Source: Verrucomicrobiota bacterium
GTDB taxonomy: Bacteria; Verrucomicrobiota; Verrucomicrobiia; CAIQCK01
Direction: 5' to 3'
Length of the DNA: 64,000 nucleotides
Assembly: GCA_016222825.1 (NCBI GenBank)
Contig: JACRQF010000009.1
Coordinates: 930,001 to 994,000 of the forward strand
In this document: one piece after another, positions 9,101 to 16,191 of the stretch
Position numbering within the stretch: position 1 is the stretch's first letter
Layout of the letters: every line of letters begins with the position of its first letter
The notes under the pieces: generated by a model
What the model was told of the DNA's origin: nothing
The model's input: only the letters and a program-made list of their open reading frames with translations
Databases searched by the model: none
Program-made: the position numbers and the translations under genes

Positions 9101-10493
9101 GCAACGGCGTCTTGCCATCCGCCAGATACAGGTCGTAATGCTCCGTCCACTGCTCCGGCGGGATGGGTTTCTCCGGCAGGCCGTGCAACTCGCGCGCGGC
9201 CTGGTTGAAGCGCGTCAGCACGCCTTGCGCGTCGCAGGCCACGACGGCCTCGCCGATGTTGTCGAGCACGGCGGCGAGGAACTGCCGTTCGGATGTCAGC
9301 AATGCCTTGGATCGCTCGCGCTCCATCATGTCGTGCCGCAAGTGCGCAGTCGCGCGTCCGCGCCAGAACACCATGAGGCCCAGTCCGCCCGCCAGCGCGA
9401 ACATCATCCCCACCAGTCCCGCCGCCCACGCCCGTTCCCGCAACGGCGCGTAGATTTCCTCCTGATCCACCTTGGCGACCATGAACCAAGGCATGTCCGG
9501 CACCGCGCGGACCGCTGCGAGCACGGGCATGCCGCGGTAGTCCACACCTTCGCGCGTGCCGACCTCGCCGCGCGCGGCCATCGCAGCGGGCAGGTTGGGA
9601 TGGTTGACCGGCTGGCGCAGCGTCAGGGCTGTGCCTTTCTGATACCGCAATTCGTTCAGAAAGAGCGCGTCATCACCGTCGCGGCGAACCAACAGCGTCT
9701 CCGCCGTCCGGCTCGGCGTCGGCCAGGACTGGACGATCGGATAGAGAAACCGATGCGGGTCGAGTTCGAGCAGGATGACGGCGATGGGAGGAGAGGCTGC
9801 CTGCGTGTTGGTTTTGTTACGTAGCTGAACGCGCCAGCGTTCAACCTCCGCAGTCTTCACGAACTGAGCGTCGGCGGGCTGAACGCTGGCAGGCTGAACG
9901 CTGGCGCGTTCAGCTACAAGCGGGCCGGTTGCGGGCGCGAAGACGGGAATGGTGAGGTTGAGGTGGATGTTGCCGGCGTCGCCGCGGTGCAGGTCGGTCA
10001 TCCGGACGCGCGGGTCGCGCAAGACCTCGGCGATGTGGCTCTTCATCATCGGGCCGGGACGGTCTTCGTCGTCCGGCAGCATCAGAAGCAGGCTGCCCTT
10101 TGCGTCGAACAACGCGACGCGGGCGTAGCGGTCGCCGCCCTTGAGCAACGTCATCCACCGGAGCAACTCCGCCCTGGCCGCCGCGGAGGAGGGGTTGTCG
10201 AGAAACGCCTGCACGTCGCGCGCGACGAAAGTGGCCTGGCCAAAGAACGCCGCGTCGCCAAACCGTTCACGCCGCCAGTTGGCGATCTGCTGCACCTTGA
10301 GGTCGGCGATGGCGTTTAGCTCGGACTCGACCTTGCGGCGCGCTTCCGCGAGTTGCGAGCGCAGGTAAATCCCGCCGGCCACCGCAATGCTGATGACGAG
10401 CGCCGCGTAAGTCGCCACCGTCCACCAACCCGCGCGCTTTTGGATTGCGGTCGCCGCCAGCGCGTTGGTTTTGGAGCTTGGGTTTGAACTCAT
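6123..10493 (-). CDS. Multi-PAS, PocR-domain, NarX-like sensor histidine kinase
   Basis: 1,456 residues. Order: membrane helix (about 25-43), extracytoplasmic sensor, second helix (about 354-374), PAS repeats starting near 398, 531, 654, 771 and 898, a PocR-type ligand domain (about 1033-1210, with many Cys/His: CAKFHRCHPD, YHCKNNMCDM), then HisKA_3 (EEERTRIAREVHDVLGQLL, phospho-His in EVHD) and a HATPase domain ending in TVLLTVPMK. This C-terminal type belongs to the NarX/DegS/LiaS class, which pairs with NarL-type regulators, and such a regulator is the next gene. A REPIN-derived segment (about residues 192-224) interrupts the sensor without breaking the frame; the paralogous kinase at the left edge lacks it. 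The Cys-rich PocR domain may sense a small organic ligand or redox state (inference). Confidence 0.93.
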   Translation of the reverse strand: MSSNPSSKTNALAATAIQKRAGWWTVATYAALVISIAVAGGIYLRSQLAEARRKVESELNAIADLKVQQIANWRRERFGDAAFFGQATFVARDVQAFLDNPSSAAARAELLRWMTLLKGGDRYARVALFDAKGSLLLMLPDDEDRPGPMMKSHIAEVLRDPRVRMTDLHRGDAGNIHLNLTIPVFAPATGPLVAERASVQPASVQPADAQFVKTAEVERWRVQLRNKTNTQAASPPIAVILLELDPHRFLYPIVQSWPTPSRTAETLLVRRDGDDALFLNELRYQKGTALTLRQPVNHPNLPAAMAARGEVGTREGVDYRGMPVLAAVRAVPDMPWFMVAKVDQEEIYAPLRERAWAAGLVGMMFALAGGLGLMVFWRGRATAHLRHDMMERERSKALLTSERQFLAAVLDNIGEAVVACDAQGVLTRFNQAARELHGLPEKPIPPEQWTEHYDLYLADGKTPLRKEEIPLFRALQGESVRGVEMVVAPKQGEARTLLANAQPMRDASGRLLGAVAAMHDITEQKQAATALRRERDFSDGVLSSLPGVVYCYDESRRFLRWNKDFERVTGYSGEEIARMSPLDFFAGADKELLASRIQEVFDKGVSAVEADFVSKDGTRTPYYFTGLATEIEGRRCLVGVGVDISARKRAEVERDRLFNHSLDMLCVGGFDGFLKQLNPAWEKTLGWTVEELKAKPWLDFVHPDDRAATLREGEQLGRGEAALGFENRCRCKDGSYRWLSWNSFPLPAEGMIFGVVRDITARKRIEAERQKFAMLADSSSEFIGMCDLDMKPLYVNPAGVRMVGLPDMAAACQVKVQDYFFPEDQRFIAEEFFPRVLREGHGDVEIRLRHFQTGEPIWMFYYLFSVRDASGTPVGWATVSRDITERKRADAALRASEQEFRSLAESMPQIVWVTRPDGRNIYFNQQWVDYTGLTLKESYGHGWNKPFHPDDQQRAWDAWQRATQHNATYSLECRLRRADGAYRWWLVRGVPVRDASGKILKWFGTCTDIEDIKQGEAALRESEATVRKKLKAIVEPEGDISMLGLSDIIDIEVMQSMMEDFYRVTGMLGAVLDLSGKVLVSVGWQDICAKFHRCHPDTLKNCIESDTLLTQGVPPGTFKAYHCKNNMCDMVTPLMVGGRHVGNVYFGQFFYEGETPDVEVFRTQARQHGFDETEYLAALDRVPRFSREAVDAGMQFYAKLAKVVTTLSFNGIKQSRMLAEQQRAEAALRQSEAALHALAGRLQRIREEERTRIAREVHDVLGQLLTGLTMDMAWLQKRLPKIADATLQRTMTDKLGEIGELTDSMIQTVQEISSELRPSILDNLGLGPAIQFEAGRFQKRAGIACEVSLPEAASTLEPERATGVFRIFQEILTNVARHAQARRVSIRLAEDAGDLVLEVRDNGKGIPPEQLTGAKSLGVLGMRERAAQLGGRIEFAGEPGKGTTVLLTVPMKSDEE
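9821..9917. repeat. REPIN-like element, family A (copy 3), inside the kinase gene
   Basis: It starts with GTAGCTGAACGC...AGCGTTCA and ends with GAACGC...GCGTTCAGCTAC, with an extra partial copy between (TGAACGCTGGCA). It is translated in frame as part of the kinase sensor, giving Val/Gln/Arg-rich residues (ERASVQPASVQPAD, ERWRVQLR). Confidence 0.8.
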
Positions 10494-10609
10494 GTTGTGC
10501 GAGAGAAAATGAAGTTAGTCGTGCGGCATCTCCCAGCAATCAACTCGCCGCGCAGCCTACCGCATTTCGCGCCCCTTGCCAACGCAAGAATCCGGCTACG
10601 GCCGGTCAT

Positions 10610-10664
10610 GTAGCTGAACGCACCAGTGTTCGGCGGCGGGCTGAACGCTGGCGCGTTCAGCTAC
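10610..10664. repeat. REPIN-like inverted doublet, family A (copy 4)
   Basis: GTAG-CTGAACGC...GTGTTCGG on the left and CTGAACGC...GCGTTCAG-CTAC on the right. This is the shortest spacing of the family in this window. It lies in the 231-base gap between the large kinase (start 10493) and the MBL-fold gene (end 10725). I see nothing else in the gap. Confidence 0.8.
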
Positions 10665-10724
10665 AAGTTCCGCGGAGTATTAACCAACACACCCCAATCG
10701 CACTCATCCAGCCGAGGCCCCGCT

Positions 10725-11816
10725 TCACTTTTCCGGCTCGATGATGAACTTGGACGCTTCGGTGGCGGTGATCCTGACGTGGCCGTCCCAGGCGGTGGCG
10801 TAGATGGCTTTGCGGATTTGCACGTTGCGGAAGAGCATCGGTTTGTCGGCGAGTTTCTCCTTCGTGTATCGGGCGCGGGCGTAGGGGATGGAGTTGGCGA
10901 GGAGTTTGACGGCCTGGGCGCGGGGATGGCCGTAATACCACGTCGTGAACCGGTCCAGCGTCCCTTTGCCGTAGTTCCATTGGCCGACGGAGATGACGGC
11001 GATCATCGGCGACACCAGCGCCAGCAGGGGCGCGGTGGTGGCGTTGGCCGAGCCGTGGTGGCCGGCGTGGTAAACGTCGGCGTCGAGGGTGCTCGTGTCG
11101 CGATACCGCTCGGTGAGCACTTCCAGTTCCGGTTCCTCGGCGTCGCCGGTGAAGAGGAAGACGGTGGAGCCGAATGCAACGCGGACGACGAGGCTCTCGT
11201 TGTTTTTGTTCTCGAAGTCTTCCTCGCTCCACGCGCCCTTCTCCAGACGGCGCGCGGCGAGGATGGCGATCTGCGGGTCGCACTCGGCGCAGGAGAGCGG
11301 GTCAATCTGCGCGTCGGTGAGGCCCTGCCGGTCGCCGGTGGTCGGAATCTGCTCGTCGCTGATTTCGCGGACGGCGATGCCGCGCGCGGCGGCCTGCTGG
11401 CGGACCCATTTGGGGTGGGCGGTGCCCGCGCCGTCCAACATGCCGTGGTCGAGGTAGCGTTTGACGGTGAAGTTCTCGACGACGGCGCGCAACGACCGGG
11501 TGTGGTCGAGGTGGTTGTGGGTGATGATGACGGACTCCAGCGTGTTGTGGAGGTCGCCGCGCCGCGCGAAGAACGCCTTGAGGTAGTTCGTCAGCGTTGC
11601 GACGTGTTCGTCGTCCTGCGCGCCCGCGTCGAGGAGCACCGCGCCGCAGGGGAACTCCAGCAGCGTCGCGTCGGCCTGGCCGACATCAATGAAGTGGGCG
11701 GTCATGCGCGGGTCGGCGTAGGCGGCGCTGGCGCAGAGCAGGAGCGCGGCGAGATGAATGCGGAGCACTGTAGATGCGGTCTCCGGCCGCCGGTTGTGGA
11801 AGGGTTGTGGTTTCAT
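10725..11816 (-). CDS. Secreted metallo-beta-lactamase-fold hydrolase (ComEC C-terminal-like)
   Basis: 363 residues from the ATG at 11816. A signal peptide (LRIHLAALLLCASAAYA) is followed by an MBL fold: FIDVGQADATLLEFP, the metal motif HNHLDH, GDAEEPE and YHAGHHGS. The FIDVGQ...HxHxDH...HHGS pattern is that of the ComEC/Rec2 C-terminal hydrolase family, here as a stand-alone secreted enzyme. The substrate is unknown. The first 16 codons are partly made from a REP-like sequence, so an in-frame GTG at 11768, right before the signal peptide, may be the true start. Confidence 0.82.
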   Translation of the reverse strand: MKPQPFHNRRPETASTVLRIHLAALLLCASAAYADPRMTAHFIDVGQADATLLEFPCGAVLLDAGAQDDEHVATLTNYLKAFFARRGDLHNTLESVIITHNHLDHTRSLRAVVENFTVKRYLDHGMLDGAGTAHPKWVRQQAAARGIAVREISDEQIPTTGDRQGLTDAQIDPLSCAECDPQIAILAARRLEKGAWSEEDFENKNNESLVVRVAFGSTVFLFTGDAEEPELEVLTERYRDTSTLDADVYHAGHHGSANATTAPLLALVSPMIAVISVGQWNYGKGTLDRFTTWYYGHPRAQAVKLLANSIPYARARYTKEKLADKPMLFRNVQIRKAIYATAWDGHVRITATEASKFIIEPEK

Positions 11817-11901
11817 GATGGTTCGGCGGTCTGTAGCGGCGGCCTCTGACCGCCGGTCGTTGTTGTCATCAAAGCATTCGGCGGTCGGAGACCGCCGCTA
11901 C
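11770..11901. repeat. REP cluster, family C (three half-elements)
   Basis: Three GTAG-headed palindromes of the GGCGGTC-TCC-GACCGCC type: a degenerate one at 11770-11794 (overlapping the 5' end of the MBL-fold gene), one at 11833 facing the same way, and one inverted, ending in CCGCTAC at 11901. The last two form a 69-base doublet. Confidence 0.75.
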
Positions 11902-11905
11902 AGGT

Positions 11906-11970
11906 GTAGGCCACGTCCCCGACGTGGCGGTTGTTTGTGATCTCGTCGCCGGGTCGGGGACCCGGCCTAC
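11906..11970. repeat. REPIN-like doublet, family F, with compensatory arm changes
   Basis: The left half is GTAG-GCCACGTC-CCC-GACGTGGC. The right half, read on the minus strand, is GTAG-GCCGGGTC-CCC-GACCCGGC. The two halves differ at two positions in one arm and at the two pairing positions in the other, so both remain perfect hairpins. It abuts the stop of the collagen-like gene (11972). Confidence 0.8.
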
Positions 11971-11971
11971 A

Positions 11972-12775
11972 TCATCGGCGCAACGCGGCGACCAATGTGT
12001 TGAAGGCCGCGATAACCGTTGGCAAGTCGGCGCTGGGATCAAGCAGTTCGACGCTGTTGGTGTTCGCGCTCGTGTTGCCGAAGGCGAAGCTGAGGTCGGC
12101 GGCGGTGACTTCGCCGGGCAGGCCCTGCGGCCCCTGCGGTCCGGGCGGAAGCGCGATGGGACCGTAATGCCCGCCGTCGCTCATCTCGATCAGAAGGGTG
12201 CCGTCGCCGTTGTTGATGATGTTGCTGATGCTGCGGCCGTCGTTGCCGGCCGGTCCCTGGACTCCCGGCGGGCCGCCGGCGATGTTGAACGGGCCGAAGG
12301 TCTGGCCGTTGCTGAGCCGGACGATGGCGCGGCCATCGCCGCTGTCGAAGACCTCGACGACGGAGACGCCATCGCTGCCGTTGGCGCCAGCCGACCCCGG
12401 CGGTCCGCTGGCGACTGAGAACGGCCCGTAGGTGGCGCCGTCGGTCATCTCGATGACGACGCGGCCGTCGCCGTTGTCGAGCACGTTGGCGATGCCGCGC
12501 CCGTCGGCCCCGGCCGCGCCCGGACTGCCCGGCGACCCCGAAGGCGGCGCGAAGGGGCCGCAACTGCTGCCGTCGGTCAGGTCCACCATGAAGGTGCCGT
12601 TGCCGAGGTCGCGCACGGCGGCGACGCCGCGCCCGTCCGCGCCGGGTTGGCCCGGCGGACCTTGTTGGGGCGTCGGGATGGCGTCAATCTCGGCTTTGAG
12701 GGCGTTGAAGTTCTCGCGGATCTCGCGGGCGTCCTGTTCGGTGTTCTCACGTGGAATATCGGGGGTGAATGGCAT
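11972..12775 (-). CDS. Collagen-like repeat protein with short beta modules
   Basis: 267 residues. After an N-terminal helical part (ENTEQDAREIRENFNALKAEID), short Gly-X-Y runs (GPPGQPGADGRG, GSPGSPGAAGADG, GPPGSAGANGSDG, GPPGVQGPAGNDG, GPQGPQGLPG) alternate with a repeated module of about 30 residues ending DGxxYGPF (for example NGDGRVVIEMTDGATYGPF). This pattern is seen in bacterial and phage surface fibres that form trimers. No signal peptide or anchor is seen. The role is unknown; a fibre or appendage component is a guess. Its upstream region carries a phased palindrome array. Confidence 0.8.
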   Translation of the reverse strand: MPFTPDIPRENTEQDAREIRENFNALKAEIDAIPTPQQGPPGQPGADGRGVAAVRDLGNGTFMVDLTDGSSCGPFAPPSGSPGSPGAAGADGRGIANVLDNGDGRVVIEMTDGATYGPFSVASGPPGSAGANGSDGVSVVEVFDSGDGRAIVRLSNGQTFGPFNIAGGPPGVQGPAGNDGRSISNIINNGDGTLLIEMSDGGHYGPIALPPGPQGPQGLPGEVTAADLSFAFGNTSANTNSVELLDPSADLPTVIAAFNTLVAALRR

Positions 12776-12850
12776 GATTTTACCTTGGTTCTTGACGTTT
12801 CTGATGCTGGAGAGGCTTAAAATGGCTCAAATTGATCAGTCCAAGGCGTG

Positions 12851-13030
12851 GACTCGCGAGTCTGCGGCTCGGACTCACGAGTCTATGACTCCGACTCGTG
12901 AGTCTGTGGCTCGGACTCGTGAGTCTGTGGCTTGGACTCACGAGTCTGAGACTCTGGTTAGTCAGTCCGCGTCTCGGACGGGCCAGTCCGCCTCCCGGAC
13001 TGACCCGCAGGAGACTTCGACTGGCGAGTC
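12851..13030. repeat. Helically phased palindrome array 1 (21-bp units)
   Basis: Five 12-bp palindromes (GACTCGCGAGTC, GACTCACGAGTC or GACTCGTGAGTC) start at 12851, 12872, 12893, 12914 and 12935, exactly 21 bp apart. Two GTCCG-N5-CGGAC palindromes (12965, 12986) and GACT-N4-AGTC (13019) follow. Centre-to-centre steps are 21, 21, 21, 21, 31.5, 21 and 31.5 bp. The array lies in the 309-base gap upstream of the collagen-like gene. Both strands are open and would encode seven-residue repeats, but there is no convincing start, so I treat it as non-coding. Confidence 0.75.
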
Positions 13031-13084
13031 GGAGTCTCAGACTACCTCGCGGGTCGAGACCGGGATGCACCGGCTGGCCTGTGA

Positions 13085-13468
13085 TTACGGCGCTGGGGGT
13101 TGTGGTGCGGGCGGGGTTCCGCCGCCGCCGGAGCGGCCGGTGATCTGCCTGCGCAGGGCGGTGGCTTCCTGACCGCGCGGGCTGGTGCGGCCGAAGGCTG
13201 TGATGACCATGTCGCAGCCTTGGGCGATGTCGGCATAGACATCGTCCTTGAGTGGCGCGAGTTCATCGGTGCGCTCCTTCCAAGCCGTGTGGGCTGCTTC
13301 CTGTTCCTGGTTCTTGGCGTTCATGGACGCGATCTTCGCGTCCGCGCCTGCCAAGAGCACGGTCGGATCCATTCCCTTGGGGATCATCTCGGTCTTGTAG
13401 TTGTTGAGCATGGCCTTCACCTGCTGGCTGACACCAGCTAACTGATCTACGGGGGCAGTCGTCTTCAT
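13085..13468 (-). CDS. Hypothetical protein, 127 residues
   Basis: I do not recognise the family. The start at 13468 is chosen for its ribosome site (AAGGAGA, five bases before ATG); a longer reading upstream lacks one. The product is soluble and helical (AGVSQQVKAMLNNYKTEM, ADAKIASMNAKNQEQEAAHTAW), with a conserved-looking DIAQGCDMVITAFGRTS stretch and a Gly/Pro-rich tail (GGGGTPPAPQPPAP). No signal peptide is seen. It lies upstream of the collagen-like gene on the same strand, separated by the palindrome array. Confidence 0.65.
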   Translation of the reverse strand: MKTTAPVDQLAGVSQQVKAMLNNYKTEMIPKGMDPTVLLAGADAKIASMNAKNQEQEAAHTAWKERTDELAPLKDDVYADIAQGCDMVITAFGRTSPRGQEATALRRQITGRSGGGGTPPAPQPPAP

Positions 13469-13705
13469 GGTTCTCCTTATTGCGGGTGAAGCTCCCGCCG
13501 CCGGCCAGCGTGACCCGCTATTCCACAAGTGGCCGTCGTTCCATCTTGGCTTGGCGGTTGGAGCCATTGTTTCTTTCGTGGCCGCCCGGGCTTCGGCGCT
13601 GCTGTTGGAACCTCTCCCGCGCCAACGCAATTTTCGCCGTTGCGCCAAGCGACCGTTCGGGGCGCAGGGTCGCGCCGGTCGCGCCGCCGGGCAAGCCGCG
13701 AGAAT

Positions 13706-14017
13706 TCACGATCTGTGAATCGTCCCGGGGCGGAAGTCGCCGGGGTTTACGCGGCATCGCAGGCACTGGTCGAGGTTGCTGGAGAACAAGCAGCAGGTGG
13801 GCAGGTCCAGCGTCACGGCGATCAGGTCCAGCATTTCGTCGGAGGGAAAACGGTTGCCGGTTTCCCACTGCGACCAGGCCGAGTGCGCAACACCCAGTTT
13901 GGCCGCGGCTTCTTTCGCGCTGAGATGCCTGAGTTCTCTCAAGAAACGAAGGTTGCCCTTGAACCGCCCAACTTGCACACACGCCCCGTTCTTCTTCCCG
14001 TCGCTTTCTCGTGCCAT
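13706..14017 (-). CDS. XRE-family helix-turn-helix regulator
   Basis: 103 residues. A Cro/cI-type helix-turn-helix spans about residues 20-75 (LRFLRELRHLSAKEAAAKLGV, AWSQWETGNRFPSDEMLDLIA; the WETG turn is typical). A short C-terminal tail contains four Cys (CCLF, CLRCR). It probably binds DNA and regulates itself or neighbours. It is separated from the downstream hypothetical gene by 237 bases in which I see no other feature. The 202 bases upstream also look empty. Confidence 0.85.
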   Translation of the reverse strand: MARESDGKKNGACVQVGRFKGNLRFLRELRHLSAKEAAAKLGVAHSAWSQWETGNRFPSDEMLDLIAVTLDLPTCCLFSSNLDQCLRCRVNPGDFRPGTIHRS

Positions 14018-14219
14018 GAATCTCCTTTCGGCGCCTCTCCTGTCCCGTTCGGCGCCTTTTTAAGATGCGCGGAGTTTCCCAGACGCTCTTGGAGGGCGTC
14101 AATCAGGGAAAACCTGATTTCACAGCGGCAAGAACCTGATCGCGGCCAGCCCGGTGAAGAGCCACAACGAAGTGACGGAAGCTCCGCGCGAGCGGCACGC
14201 GCGTTGCCAACGGCCTCCG

Positions 14220-16079
14220 CTACCGGTTTTCTTCCGTGACGGCGCCGCGCGGCGGAAGTTTCCCGGCGGCGATCCACGCCTGGAGCGGCTCCAGCTTCGG
14301 CGCGGCCCCGGCGACGCCGGCGGGCGAGAGCAGGACGGCCACGCGCGCCTGCGCCGTCTTCGAAGGCAGGCGCACGGTGAGGTTGCGGACGTCCGGCTGC
14401 TGGCGCTGCGGGGGCGGCGGGCTGGCGGAGATGACTTCGAACTTCGCGCCGGTGGGCGAGAGGATGCGCGCTTCGAGTTTCGCGCGGCCTTGCGTCAGCG
14501 TAGCGCGGTCGCCGCTGGCTTCGATCTTCGCCTTCGTCAGGAAGTTCCAGACAACCTCGACCGGCTGCGACGCTTCGAGTTCGTCCTGCACCAGCACCTG
14601 CTTGCGGTCGAGCAACGCGACGCCGCGATGGGCGCGCGTCGTCTTCGGCGCATAGGCGGCGGTCATGTCGGCGACGGCGAACGACCGCCCCGGCGACGCG
14701 CTGAACGCGACGAGCGGCGCGGCGGCGCGCGGGTCCTGGTTTTCGCCGTCGAGCGTGAGCGTGTTGTGGCTCTCGGTGCGGAGGCGATAGTAACTCCATC
14801 GCTGTTTGCCGAAGTAGCCGGGGAGGTTGTAGTTGTCGCCGCCGAGATCGATCGCCCAGCGCACGCCGAGCGCGTCGAGCACGAACGAGCCGAGGTCGAG
14901 GTGGCTGTGGTTGGCCTTGTTGTCGCCGCCCTTGAAGCCGACGAAGATGGCGTTCGGGTCGCTCCACGCGCTGCGCAGGAATGCGACATCCACGCCGCGG
15001 TAGATGGCGGCCAGAGGCAGGTCGTCATCCTGCGGCGCGCGGCTGCGGCCGTCGAACCACAGCAGGTGGAGGATGTGAGGATGGCTCTCCGCCATCGCCC
15101 GCTCGTGGCCGGCATAGACCGGCTGGTTGAGCGCGCGCGCCAGCCAGAACATCTGCGCCGCGCTGCCGGCCTTTTCGCCGGCGTCGGCGTAGTTGAAGGT
15201 CAGGCCGGCCGGGCTGGTGAAGTGGATGCGGAACAAACCGGTTTCGGGGAAGCCCGTCATCTTCTTAAGCCCGAAGTCCGTGTCGAGCGCGGTCTCCAGC
15301 GCGGCGAGATAGAAGACGTTGTAGCTGGTGGCGTAGTTCCAATAGCCCGGCCCTTCCGGCCAGCCGCCGTCGGGCGCGAACGTCCTCATGGCCAGCACGA
15401 TGGAGGCGCGGCCGGCCGCGACGATCTGCGCGGCCAGCGCCGGCTCCTCGTCGGCAAGGGCGAGCGCGCCGACGGTCATGCCGCCGTTGCAGACCTGGTT
15501 CCAGTTGTGCTCGGCCTTCGACCACCAGCGTTGTTTTTCGTAGATTGGCAGCGACTGCTTCAGCCCCTTTTCGACGATGGCGGCGCGGATCGTGGCGCGG
15601 TCCTCCGCGGACAGGAAGCCGAAAAGCCAGTCGTAGCCGATGGCCAGGGCGTTGGTCATCTCGGCCACGTCGAGAAAATGCTTCGGGTTCCAGTCCTCGA
15701 ACGCGGCGGCGGCGAGCATCTCCTTGCGCGCCCTCTCGGCGAAACGCCTGTCGCCGTCGAGCCGGTAAAGGCCCGCGAGCGTGCTGATGCGGTGCAGCGC
15801 CGTGCGGCTCTTGTCGAGGAGGCGCGGGCCGATCAGGACGCGCTCGACCGGCTTCTCCCTGAGCATCTTCTCCGCGTCGCGCAGCAACTGCTCGTGCCAC
15901 TGGCGCGCAACCGGATCGCTTTCGACGGCTTGTTTCACGCGCGCCAAGTCCGCGTCGAGCACGAGCAGGCGCGGATGCCCCCGCCGCAGCGTGTTCAGAA
16001 TGCCGGCATCCGACCCGGCTGCGATGGATGCTGTGAGCGCGGCGGCGGCAAGGAAGAGGGGAATCAGGCGGTGGTTCAT
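14220..16079 (-). CDS. Secreted heparinase II/III-like polysaccharide lyase
   Basis: 619 residues from the ATG at 16079, which places a signal peptide (HRLIPLFLAAAALTASIAAG) at the N-terminus. The N-terminal half is an alpha/alpha barrel (HPRLLV, NALAIGYDWLFGFL, KAEHNWNQVCNGGM, GGWPEGPGYWNYA). The C-terminal half is the heparinase II/III-like beta-sandwich (GFKGGDNKANHSHLDLGSF, ESHNTLTLDGENQ). The NHSHLDLGSF and AEHNWNQV His/Asn-rich motifs are typical of the PL8/PL12/PL17/PL21-like superfamily. It probably cleaves a uronic-acid polysaccharide by beta-elimination; the substrate cannot be told. It is divergent from the aldo/keto reductase, with 112 bases between. Confidence 0.83.
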   Translation of the reverse strand: MNHRLIPLFLAAAALTASIAAGSDAGILNTLRRGHPRLLVLDADLARVKQAVESDPVARQWHEQLLRDAEKMLREKPVERVLIGPRLLDKSRTALHRISTLAGLYRLDGDRRFAERARKEMLAAAAFEDWNPKHFLDVAEMTNALAIGYDWLFGFLSAEDRATIRAAIVEKGLKQSLPIYEKQRWWSKAEHNWNQVCNGGMTVGALALADEEPALAAQIVAAGRASIVLAMRTFAPDGGWPEGPGYWNYATSYNVFYLAALETALDTDFGLKKMTGFPETGLFRIHFTSPAGLTFNYADAGEKAGSAAQMFWLARALNQPVYAGHERAMAESHPHILHLLWFDGRSRAPQDDDLPLAAIYRGVDVAFLRSAWSDPNAIFVGFKGGDNKANHSHLDLGSFVLDALGVRWAIDLGGDNYNLPGYFGKQRWSYYRLRTESHNTLTLDGENQDPRAAAPLVAFSASPGRSFAVADMTAAYAPKTTRAHRGVALLDRKQVLVQDELEASQPVEVVWNFLTKAKIEASGDRATLTQGRAKLEARILSPTGAKFEVISASPPPPQRQQPDVRNLTVRLPSKTAQARVAVLLSPAGVAGAAPKLEPLQAWIAAGKLPPRGAVTEENR

Positions 16080-16152
16080 TTCGTTTTCAGCATCGTGAGC
16101 CAAGCGCCGCCAGCCGTCCAGTCCGTTTGCATCCCCCCCACGCCCCGGCGAC

Positions 16153-16182
16153 TGGACAGGCGGCGGCGGCTGTGCTTAGTTT
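16153..16182 (+). promoter_or_regulatory. Promoter-like sequence of the aldo/keto reductase gene
   Basis: TGGACA (16153), an 18-bp gap and TAGTTT (16177-16182) lie just before the ATG at 16192. The expected transcription start would be about three bases before the start codon, giving a near-leaderless mRNA. No Shine-Dalgarno sequence is present. Confidence 0.45.
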
Positions 16183-16191
16183 CCGCCCACC

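Noticed and set aside
12780..13172. Small proteins encoded by the 21-bp array
   Set aside because: Frames are open on both strands with seven-residue low-complexity repeats and no start signal; the palindrome phasing explains the sequence better.
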